The notes beneath the pieces were generated by a model that did no database searches, was not told the DNA's origin, and saw only the letters and a list, made by a program, of their open reading frames with translations. Below, one piece after another: positions 35,938 to 46,091 of a DNA stretch of 64,000 nucleotides. The DNA lies in assembly GCA_016271365.2 (NCBI GenBank), contig CM028129.1, positions 849,222,501-849,286,500 on the forward strand, given 5' to 3'. A program made the translations under genes and the position numbers. The first letter of the stretch is position 1; the number at the start of each line of letters is the position of its first letter. This DNA is from Neoceratodus forsteri. Taxonomy: Eukaryota > Chordata > Ceratodontiformes > Ceratodontidae.

Positions 35938-38900
35938 ATGGCTGATATTGTGATGCATACCTGGAATGTCCATGGGTTAAATTCCCGATTAAGCGTGAAA
36001 AGTTCGCATACCTGAAACGTAGCGTTCTCAAGTGGCCTTTCTCCAGGAGACTAAGTTTGCGGGGGAGGATCATACCCATATGGTGAAGGATTGGGTTGGC
36101 CAGTAGGTGTACTCTAATGCCTTGACCAGGAAACATGGAGTCCAGATTTTGGTGCACAAGTCCCTTCCTTGGAAGTTAACCCAGACACATGCAGATTCTG
36201 ATGGCAGATGGGTTATGGCTATGTATAACACTCCCAAAGGCCTAATTACTTTATGCAATGTATATGCCCCCAATGATGATGCCCCATGTTTTTTTCATAA
36301 GCTGGCAGAAGTAACATTTGAATTTAACCCTCCGGAGTGTCCGCTACTCATTGGTGGGGATTTTAATCTGACCTCGATGCCTATGTTGGATAGAAATGAT
36401 GGGGGGAAAGAGGCACATCCTAGAAGTGTGAAGGCTCTTCATCAAATGCTGTCTGACCAGGGGTTAGTAGATCTCTGGAGATTGTTCCACCCTAGAACTA
36501 GAGACTATACATTTCATTCTGTTCCCAATGATTCATATAGTAGGCTTGATTTCTGGCTTGGTTCAGCTAATCTGACTACTAAAACTTTGGAGGTTTCAAT
36601 TCTCCCTTGCTGTGTCTCTGATCATGCTTTAGTCCAGCTCCTATTACAATGGGACCCAGTGCTCCCCCCCAACTAAACAGTGGAGACTGGACCCACTTCT
36701 GGTACAGGACCCCGAGTTCACCACTTGGCTTATTAAGGAGGCTTCTCTTTTCCTTGCAGAAAACCCTATTAATGACACCTCTGCCTGTACAACTTGGGAG
36801 GCTTTTAATGCCACATTGCGAGGCAGCATTATGGGGTTTTCGACTGCTAGACGCAGACAAAGAGAAGCTCAGCTGCTTGATCTTGAGCGGAAATTGGCTG
36901 ATGCTGAGAGTAAGTTTAAGTCGCTGCCCTCCCCCAATATTCATTCTCCCATTGGGAAATCTATGTTGGCCATTCGGTTTGAAATTAATCAGATCATGAA
37001 TAGGAAAGCGGAAGCTGCTATTTCACATCTTAAACATACATTTTGGGAAGGGGGACAAAGGGGGCAAGGTACTTGCATACCAATTAAGGAAACAGCAGGC
37101 TAGCAGATTTATCCCTGGCCTAAAAAACAATCTAGGATCATTATGTACCTCTCAAGGGGATATTAATGAGATTATGTCTGCATTCTATACAAAGTTATAT
37201 TGTTCCACTCATACTAACTATAATTTGGACACTCAGGGCTTCTTAAATTCTCTAAGCTTGCCTAAGCTGCAGAGCCAGCACACACACGGGTTAGATCTCC
37301 CTATTTCAAAGGAAGAACTGATGGTAGCTATTCAGGACTTAGAAAAGGGAAAATCCCCGGGTAGTGATGGGTACCCTGCAGAATTCTATCAGACTCTGGG
37401 CCATATTATCTCTCCCCTTTTGATTCAGGTGTTTCGGGAGGTCGAACTTAAGGGTGCCTTTCTACCCTCTATGCGGGAGGCAACTATAGTTGTGATTCCC
37501 AAGAAAGGTAAGGACTCCACGAATCCGGGAAATTACCGCCCTATTTCATTTATAAATTTGGACAGTAAACTTTATGCCAAAATCCTGGCCTACAGACTCA
37601 GTCCTTTGTTGGCTGAATTGATACACCCATCACAAGTGGGATTTATACCGGGCAGGCATAGTTCAGATCATTTAAGAACCCTGATGAATTTGATTCCTCT
37701 GGCCAGGTCTCTTCACACCCTGCTGCTGCCATTACGGTAGATTTCAAAAGGCATTTGACTCAGTGGAATGGGACTATCTATATGTGACCCTTGCTCATTT
37801 TGGGATTGAAGAACACCTTTTGCAAGAATAAAAGCTATATATGGAGCCCTTTTGCCAGAGTTAATACTAATTCGACCCTTTCCCAACCTTTCCCATTGGG
37901 TAGAGGGACGAGGCAAGGATGCCCGCTCTCTCCCTTACTTTTTGTCTTGGCGATAGAACCGTTTGCCGCAGCTATTCGCAACCACCCAAAAATTAATGGT
38001 CTGACATTGGGGAATATATCCTATGTAAGTTTTATGTATGCTGATGACCTTCTCCTTCTGCTGGAGGATGCTCATACCGCTGTCCCCCTGCTTCTTGATC
38101 TGTTAGAAGAATTCTCTAAGCATTCTGGCCTTCGGCTGAATTGGCACAAGACAGAGATACTTCCCCTGAATGTGCACTGTGTTCAGCAGGACATGGGTGC
38201 GGGGGAGCTAGTTTGGGCTCCAGGAGGGATCACGTATTTGGGTATTTTCCTCACTCCATCTTTAGAGGTTATATGGCAGGCCAATATACAACCCCTTCTT
38301 TCCTCCCTGAAGACAGATTTTGATAGATGGAGGTTACTTAAACTAACTCTTGCTGGGAAAGTGGCGGCAGTGACAATGATTGCTGCACCCAAACTATTTT
38401 ATCTCCTGAGACATTTACCGGTCCCCTTACCTGCACAGTGGTTTCAGAGTATTGATAAAGTAATTGGGGATTTTTTATGGGAGGGTTCCAAACCTAGGTT
38501 CAGTTATGCTAAATTAAGATCACACTGGCGGCAGGGGGGGTGGAACCTCCCATGGTTAGAAGGATACTACCGGGCCTTTCTTTTAGCTCAAACGATTAAT
38601 TGGGCTCGACCGCTTTCCCCTCTTTCACCGCAATGGGTGCAGCTAGAGACAGATATCTCAGGGTTGTGTCATCCCCTTATCTCTTCTAGTACAGAAGGAT
38701 AATCCCAAAAAAGCTAAGATTAATAAGTTTGGGATAGAATGTATGTCCCTACAATAGATTCGGCCAGGAGAAATTGGGTTAACTATCATCGTAGACTTAA
38801 TCTGGCACCTCTTCCTCTTTCCTATGTGCCTATCTGGCACAATCCAGACATTACCATAGGTGGTAGCAGAATTATGTGGAGACATTGGGCAGCATTGGGT

Positions 38901-39653
38901 ATCACCAATCTAGGAGACCTGTTGGCCCCCGATCATAAGAATATCCAGACATTTCAGTCTCTAAGACAGCAATGGGGAATTCCAGCAGAGGATTTCTGGA
39001 GATATCTCCAGATCAGGGATGCTATCAGGCAGCTTCTGCTTTGTCCTTTGAGCCTTGTTCAACCATCGCCATTGGTTAAGTGGATGTCTTGCACTAAGGG
39101 ACTTGCGGGTCAGTTATATGCTACCCTTCGTGATACCCTTCCATCTCAATCTGAGACAGTGAGGCTTAGATGGGAGAAGATGTTGCAGACTCCTATATCC
39201 TCTGAGGCTTGGGATAAAGCCTGGGTAGATGTTCACTCCTGGTTCACTGATGCCAAATCTAGACTAATTCAAAACAAAATTGCACACTCTTGGTATAGAA
39301 CTCCAGTTATTTTATATAGAGCTAAAGTAATAGATAGGGATAATTGCTGGAGGTGTCTACATCCAGGGGGAGATCTATTGCACATATTGTGGACCTGCCC
39401 CAAGATCCAACCTCTCTGGCAAGAGATTCTGGTTCTTGCTTCTCGGGTTCTCCAACAGACCATTCCCATATGTCCCCTTTTTTGTATCTTGGGGTTAAGT
39501 GGGGTAATGCCTAAATTGTCACCGTTAAAATTGAGATGTCTGGCCTTGTTTGCGTTACAAACCAAAAGAGCTATATTAAGGCAGTGGAGGACCGTGATCC
39601 CCTACGGTAACAGTAATAATGGGGTCTTTGTCTACTCTGGCGAAACTGGATAA
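35938..39653 (+). pseudogene. L1-B ORF2 (endonuclease, reverse transcriptase)
   Basis: The ATG at 35,938 opens MADIVMHTWNVHGLNS (endonuclease motif 1). After a frameshift, 36,107-36,676 holds NVYAPNDD, LLIGGDFNL, SRLDFWLG and SDHALV, so the AP-endonuclease motifs survive. 37,174-37,740 holds GKSPGSDGYPAEFY, NPGNYRPISFINLDSKLYAK and SQVGFIPGR. 37,791-38,702 holds GTRQGCPLSPLLFVLAIEP, intact FMYADDLLLLL and YLGIFLTPSLE. 38,739-39,653 is the C-terminal domain with the knuckle CWRCLHPGGDLLHILWTC. About four frame changes or stops inactivate it, one at the C-run near 36,666. Confidence 0.9.
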
Positions 39654-40440
39654 GATATCCCACCTACAGAAATCCAAATTATCCTCATTCACAGCCTGTT
39701 GGGACCCATACCTGAGATACTTGGTGCAAGTTCCTCCACCAGCGGGAATAGGGTGATCACCCTTAGTGTCCTCTGACGGCTGTACATGTAGTTGGACGAG
39801 GTGGGACTCGAACAAAGGTTTTGGCAATGGTGCCCCAAGTCTCATGGAGGATGTGATATTTCCGGAACTATAACTGCTATGATTGACTGTGTCCGGTCAG
39901 GTGGACATACGGAAAGTTATTTTAGGAGTACAGATATAAGCTTGGGATATTTTGGTATTTTACAGGAACAGGTTGGTCCTTGCAGAACATATCTATACTC
40001 TAAGTCATAGTGCTCCGAATGCCTTGAAAAGGAACACCCCTGGCGGCAAGTATAAATTACTTCTGTAGAGTAGTATGTCCGGCAATGTGAAGGTTCTGAT
40101 CCAATCCAAGGCTTTGGTAAGTACTACTTATATGTTTAATACTGGGAGGTTATGTGGTACCCGGGGAGTGCCCTGCTTAATTCTACAGTATGTTTCTACA
40201 TAATAGAGCATGTAACCCAGTCGCAATACAGCATTCTTTATTCTATGAGCTGTAATGTTACGTTTATATAGTTTACTCTTAGGTTATACTTTGCTGTCTT
40301 CATATGGCAACTAGATCAGTAACCACTCCAGCATTTGTGGGCGGGGTTGGTTGTACTTTTACAATTGATCACTGCATTTTGTAATGTGATTTTATGTTTT
40401 TTTTTTTATGTTTTGAAGCATTAATAAAAATTATTACAAC
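39654..40440 (+). other. L1-B 3' untranslated region
   Basis: Non-coding sequence after the ORF2 stop, T-rich at 40,397-40,410 and ending aataaaaattattacaac at the target duplication. AATAAA-like polyadenylation signal at about 40,431. Confidence 0.75.
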
Positions 40441-40453
40441 AAAAAAGAGTAGT
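40441..40453. repeat. Target-site duplication of L1-B, right copy
   Basis: aaaaaagagtagt, identical to 33,297-33,309. CR1-2 resumes immediately (cagtggtgtcactagtt). Confidence 0.95.
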
Positions 40454-40905
40454 CAGTGGTGTCACTAGTTCTCTCCTTAATTCTTTTAGAATTCTGGGGT
40501 GAAGTTCATCAGGCCCCATTGCTTTGTCCACCTTCAGTTTTAGGAATTCTTTCAGAACCCTTTCTTCTGTGAAAGGACTGGGATCGACCCCCCTATCCAG
40601 AGTGCTTCTGTTAATTGGATTAGGTACCTCCCCCTCCTCCTCTTTTGTGAATACTGAGCAGAAGTATTCATTCAGTATCCCTGCTTTTTCACTGTCCGCC
40701 TCTGCCCACCCACTGTCCATTCTATTCAGCCTCACTATCCCTCCCTTTGTCTTTCTATGCTCCCTGATGTACCTATAAAAGGTTGTATCCCCCTTCTTAA
40801 CTGAGTTGGCTATCTTTTCCTCAGTTTGGGCCTTTGCTATTCTGACTACCCTCCCTGCTTCCTTCTGCCTTAACTGGTACAGTTCTCTGTCCTGCTCCTT
40901 CTCCT
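40454..40905 (-). mobile_element. CR1-2, 5' segment
   Basis: Continues CR1-2 across L1-B. Minus-strand translation holds VLKEFLKLKVDKAMGPDELH, EYFCSVFTKEEEGEVP, TTFYRYIREHRKTKGGIVRL and RELYQLRQKEAGRVV, exactly the part missing from 31,818-33,296. It stops near 40,905 in the basic linker, so CR1-2 is 5'-truncated. Beyond it L1-A coding sequence returns. Confidence 0.87.
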
Positions 40906-43119
40906 TGGCTCTAGATGTCACCAAGTTAGTGCTATATGGCAGCTCCTTCATCTATCCTTGCCTGGAAAAATTGACACTATTAAAATGCTCTGTGCATCAA
41001 GATTGGTATCACGTCAACACAGTGCTGGTATTTAAGCGATGGTAATTTGAACGACTGCATTTCAGCGAATGTTAAAAGGGCAATGGTGGATTTGGGCACC
41101 TACAGTAAAGGTGACAATTGCCTTCCCCCTCCCCAAGGTGCTACAACCTTGGAGTTATTTATGCAAGTAAGGGGGGGTGTGGGGTGAAGCTGCCCACAGA
41201 AATGCAGTAATGTAATTGTTGCCTTTACTGTAGAGTGCCCAAATCCACTGTCACCCTTTTAACGTTCGCTGAAATGCCATCACTCAAATTACCATCACTG
41301 AAATCCCAGTGCTCAGTTAACATGGAACCACAAAGATTCATACACCTTCTATCTTATCTGCCTATCCACATCCCCCTCTTCTTGGTTCCAAAAAATGGAT
41401 ACCCTGATAGACAATTTCTTATGGGAGGGCACCCCCCCATTTCAGGAGAGCTAAACTTTGAAGTCACTGCAGTAGTGGAGATGGGGTCTTCCATGGATCC
41501 AGGGATACCCTATAGCCTTTACCTTGGCCCAGATGCTTCACTGGTTCTCCTAAGCAACTCTGGATGCTCCCCTATGGTCACTTATTGAGTAACACTTCAG
41601 TCAGACTCTAATGGCTGCAGTCCTATTGTATGCTCGAGTATCAGTGCACCTACAGAACAATCCTGTGATCGTGGTTGCCATGATTATGTGGAAGCGGCTA
41701 TATAAACATTTAGGTTTATCACCAGCTCCTGGCCTATTGATGCCCCTTTGGGGCAATTTGAATATCCAAATTAGTTGCACTTCCCCTTGCTGGCATACTT
41801 AGTGCAATGCTGGATCTTTTTATTATGTGACATACTTACTCTGGATAAGAGTAATATCAATTCCTTCTCTGCCCTGCAGTAAACATACATTTTCCCAAAA
41901 CAAGGCTTGTGGCATTACCTCCAGATGAGGAGTGCCAGCTCTACTACAATGCTCTTGTACTTCATTCAGAAGATCTGGTCCTTAAGGTATCCCATCTGCC
42001 TCGGGGTAAAGCCAGCGTACTTTACAAGGTGATCTAAAATTCTGTCCCAAACCAGTCTCTATTTGCAAAGACTGCATGGAAATGAGACCTTGACTTACAG
42101 CTTTAAGATTACAGACTCAGAATGGCCCCCCTGCCTTTACAGGGCACACATGGCTTGCACAGATGGCCGCAGTCATCTTTTTCAGAGTAACATTCTGCTT
42201 TGATGGTGTTGCACACCAGCAGTGCTCCATCAAATGGGGCTGGTGGCAGATGACAAATGCTGCTGATGCTTCCAACCTGGGTGTAACCTCCTATATATAC
42301 TCTATGAATGCTCAATACCTGTCCTATTCTGGGAAGGCAGCCAAAAGATACGCCGGTACGTTTTTGGGAACCACCTCCCCATGGATGCTTCAATGCTTCT
42401 GTTAGTGAGACTGTCCACAATTGGTACCACCAGTTCCTCCACATGTACTTAAGTGGATAGTTTATGTGACTATTGTAGCTAAACACATTATCCTCAGTTG
42501 GTCACACTCTCCAAATGCACCATCCTTAATTTGAGTGGCTCACATGGATGGGGCAACTGGCTTCCCTTAAGAAACTATCGCACAACATTGCAGGTACTCG
42601 AGCACAATATGAGAAGACATGGGGACCATATCTATCCTCTGAGCTATGCCACCTGTATAGAGATGGCACACAATGTCCTAATCTGGCAGTAATGTGGGGG
42701 ATGCAGCTCGCTGATACTGAGGCTTTATCCTCCATTCCATTTCTCCATGGGAATCCTCTATCATTATCTTAAACTCCATTAGGCAGTAGTGTATAATTAT
42801 ATCCTGGATGTCACTTTATGGATCTTAATTGTGCTCTTTATAACATTAATCTCATCCTAACTGATGTATGAAGGTTACTGCTTATAATGTTTCTCTTTTA
42901 CTAATGTATTGTGCTTCTACACACCAACTTGTTTTTTCTGTATACCAATGAATGTTGATTATTATCAATTTTTTTCTGATGTATGTCTCCTTATTGTCCT
43001 GCAAATATCATACATTAATTTGTCCTTTTAATTATTATGCTGCTGTGAAAAATGTTTTTGCTGTTTATTGTTATGTAAAAACTTTCCTAAAAAAATGAAT
43101 TGAAAAAGAAAAAAAAAAG
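40906..43119 (+). mobile_element. L1-A, remaining C-terminal and 3' segment
   Basis: Translation of about 40,930-41,015 gives LPGKIDTIKM, matching L1-B LTLAGKVAAVTM. After the MITE at 41,020-41,312 it continues with WFQKMDTLIDNFLWEG (L1-B WFQSIDKVIGDFLWEG). The order therefore continues exactly from 31,817, proving one interrupted element. The C-terminal domain decays through about 42,770. 3' UTR follows, ending in an A-rich tail at 43,085-43,119. Confidence 0.83.
41020..41312. mobile_element. hAT-like MITE inside L1-A
   Basis: Inverted termini of about 90 bp: left gatggtaatttgaacga, catttcagcgaatgttaaaa and tggatttgggcac (41,037-41,100) match in reverse the block 41,220-41,312. The outer ends read cagtgctgg and, inverted, gcactggg. 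CAGTG-type ends suggest hAT. The flanks acgtcaac and cagttaac match at only 5 of 8 positions, so the target duplication is uncertain. It splits L1-A codons cleanly. Confidence 0.7.
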
Positions 43120-43120
43120 A

Positions 43121-43440
43121 CTGGGGTACTTGTACAGGATTAAAGACCTGTTAACTGTGAGACCTGTAAAATAATTACCTAGAGCAGTTTTCTTCCCATT
43201 CTAGATTATGGAAGTGTAGTTTAGGGTGCAGCCTCTGCTAAAATGTGTTCAAAACTATATACACTTTAAAATGCTATTTGAAGATTTGTCTGTAGGTTAA
43301 ATAGATTTAAACACCATTGCCGTATGTACGTAAAACTTCAGTGGCTCCCTTTACAAGAAAAAGATGAACGTATCCTGGGACAGATAATATTTAAAAGTAT
43401 CAAAAGAGAAAAGATAGTCTACTCAGTGAATTGCAGACAG
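43121..43440 (+). mobile_element. LINE RT C-terminal fragment
   Basis: Translation gives LDYGSVV, then LQWLPLQEKDERILGQIIFKS, the thumb and post-thumb region of a CR1/L2-group LINE. Only the fragment remains. Confidence 0.6.
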
Positions 43441-43449
43441 TACAGAAAC

Positions 43450-43635
43450 ATGCCGTGAGCAGATGAATTGTCGCCGGACAAATCGTCGCGGACAAAATGT
43501 TGCAGACTATTCGTTGCGAGGACTGAAAGGCACCAGTCAGTAAACCAAAATGTTATGTGGTCTTGACCAACAAAGGGCGAATTGTAATCATTGAAATATG
43601 GACAAATAGTCGCAACCAAATGAATCAGTTTCAAG
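43450..43635. other. Possible foldback element
   Basis: gaattgtcgccggacaaat near 43,464 and, partly inverted, ggacaaatagtcgcaacc near 43,600 suggest weak inverted ends. Similarity is short and the ends are undefined. Confidence 0.3.
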
Positions 43636-44214
43636 TAAAAATTAGAGTGCTTAGTACTTTGAAATTGATTGTACCCTCTTTCACTGCTTTGCTTGTATAA
43701 TTCCCTCTGCCCCAGATACCCCAACCTCTGTGACCACACAGTTTCTGTGTTGCTCTTTTAACCCCTCTCCCTCCTCTCTTCCATTTGGCTCACCTGGGCC
43801 CACTTATTTCACGAGGTATGGCTACTTAACCCACTTGCCACCAGCATTCTGAACCACACTGGTGGTTCGATTCTCAGGCACAGGTACATATCTGAGTCTA
43901 TTTGTGATAATGCCACTCCTTCCCAATTCATTCGTGCTTCTCTGGCACTTTTACACTGTTCACCAACTCAGCTAATCTGCAGTTTTACTGTGCTTCAATT
44001 GTCCAAAAAAAACTAGTTAGATCCACTGTAAGTCAAGACCCCACACCCTTGGTACTTCCACAGTTCCTCATATATCTTGCAACCTCTCATCTGAAACATG
44101 TTTGCTTCAACTGTTTCCCCACATTACAATTTTTTTCATCATGGGGTAATTCTAACAATGTGTGCCAAAATGTCCACAGCCTAGAATCCATCGACGGATT
44201 GTCTTTTCTACGTA
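43636..44214. other. Unassigned sequence
   Basis: No certain identity. It may include decayed LINE endonuclease sequence but no motif survives. Confidence 0.35.
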
Positions 44215-44465
44215 TAGACCGCATCGACTTAACTGAGTCGATTAATACCACGGTATTTTGTCCATATGCCAAACATGCCAGTGCTCTAAGATCAAACAAA
44301 ACCTTATCCTTGGTTCTTCCCTTATTTAAGTCAAAAACTGGACAGAATGCATTTTCTTGCCAAGTACCTTATGTGTGTGGAATCACCTACCATCAAACAT
44401 TAGCACCAATCTGCAAATCCTACCCATCAAAATCCTACTGGGCACTCAAAACAAGGCGCTTATGA
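44215..44465 (+). mobile_element. LINE C-terminal fragment
   Basis: Translation holds RSNKTLSLVLPLFKSKTGQN followed by AFSCQVPYV and a FK-x-ALK-like end, the usual C-terminus of CR1/L2-group ORF2. It ends where P3 begins, so it may be the target into which P3 inserted. Confidence 0.5.
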
Positions 44466-46091
44466 TCCTCACAGTCTACATCCTGCCTAAAACAACAATT
44501 CCTAATGCTAGGGACCTCATGGACTTTATTACCACCCTGCACCTTAACTCTGAGATCATTCTTCTCAGGGATTTCAACATCAATTGGCCCTCTGCAGCAG
44601 CTGCCATGGTGAGAGACTCCCTAGAGACTATCCACTTTTCCCAGATGGTGGCAACCCCAACTAGGGTCAACTACAAAACTGGTACTAGTACACTGCTGGA
44701 CTGGATCCTCTCAAACCAACCAGCCCACATCACCAACACCACTGTTCTGCCTGACTCACTGAGTGATCATTCTTCCATTACCTGCACCTAGCAAAACAAC
44801 TTCAGCAAGCCCCTGCCCAGAACCATAACCAGCTGCGTACTCCTCAAAGGCCACCCACCACAACTTAAGGCAGACCTTCAAAGCCTAGAGTGGTCTGACC
44901 TACATGAAACAAATGATGTAGACATCGCACTCAGATGCTTTATCACAAAATTAATGCCACTTGCAATAAACATGCTCACCTGAAAAAAAAGAAAATCCAA
45001 AGCTCCTTGCAACCCCTGGATAACACCAGAACTCCTGCTACAACTCAGTGCTTGGGACCAACTCTGGATAAAGGCATGTGCACATGGTACAGCTGCCAAT
45101 ATCCAACTATATAAAAAAGCTAGAGACAAGTGCACAAAAGCTATCTGCCTAGCAAAATGCTCCTACAAGAAGGAAGCTCTTTCCAGCTACTGGAACTGCA
45201 GCATATCCTTCTGGGCCAACCTCAGCGATATTACTGGCAAGGATCCCACAACAGCCCCCTTCATCTTCCTGGTCAATGATGTACCAACAGTGAATCCACT
45301 CCAAATAGCAAATTCCCTTCACGGACCTAAGTGGAGTGCTTCCAGCAGACTACTTTGACCCTCCAGCCCAGAAGCAGCCAGTGGGTGATCAATCCCCTGT
45401 GGAGAACCATCCTCTTTTTTACTTTAAAGAAGTCAGCACTACTGGGGCTAGAAAGTACCTTTAGAAGGTGTTGGGCAAGTTGAGGCACAGTGAAGGTACC
45501 CTGGACCTTAAGTTCATCACTATGGCACTTGTGGAAGTATTAAGTCCCCTGACCATCATCATCAATCTATCCCTCTGCCACTCTCAGTTCCCTCAACTCT
45601 GGAAGTTGGCTTCCATAACACCAGTTCACAAAAGTGGAGACCAGGCACTACAGAACAACTACAGACCAATCTTCATACTCCCGCCACTCTCCAAAGCACT
45701 TGAATGGATAGTGGTGGATCAGCCTCTGGAATACCTAAACATGCACCAACTCCTGTGCCCAGAACAACATGGGTTCCGAGCAGGACACAGCACAATCTCA
45801 TCACTGCTGGAATTCACTGGTTATATCCACCAACCCCTGGATCAAGGGCAGCTAGTGGGGGCTACCTTCATCAATCCATTGAAAGCTTTTGATATGGTTC
45901 AGCACACACTCCTCCTTGCACAGCTAGCTGACATCACTAAGGGGTCCCCCTGGATCAATACTGGGGCCTGTTCTCTTCAATATGTTCTTAAATAAACTTC
46001 CAGGCTCTTGCACCAGTCACATGCTATTGTATGCTGATGATGCTGTCATTTTCACCTGCAACCCCAACCCCAAACTACTTCAAACAACCTC
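44466..46091 (+). mobile_element. LINE P3, first segment (endonuclease, RT)
   Basis: 44,480-44,791 is the endonuclease part: EIILLRDFNINWPS (GDFN altered to RDFN), STLLDWILS and LSDHSSITCT. 45,468-45,995 is RT: SLCHSQFPQLWKLASITPVH, NNYRPIFILPPLSKALEWIV, CPEQHGFRAGHSTISSLLEF and FINPLKAFDMVQHTLLL. The catalytic box MLLYADDAVIF at about 46,021-46,053 is intact. The segment ends at 46,091, where CR1-3 begins. Confidence 0.82.

Larger units (their letters stand above)
33310..40440 (+). mobile_element. L1-B: full-length Tx1-type L1 LINE
   Basis: A 7.1-kb element flanked by a perfect 13-bp duplication. Order: short 5' UTR with a YY1-like motif, ORF1 (33,471-34,811), a 1.1-kb inter-ORF region, ORF2 (35,938-39,653), a 0.8-kb 3' UTR and an end ttaataaaaattattacaac without a long poly-A. 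Because the 5' end and both duplications are present, it is a complete insertion. It is now inactive because of frameshifts in both ORFs, but it is less decayed than L1-A or L1-C. Confidence 0.92.

Noticed and set aside
42109..42486. 125-residue minus-strand open frame as a gene
   Set aside because: Lies over the decayed L1-A C-terminal region on + and has no recognisable domain.
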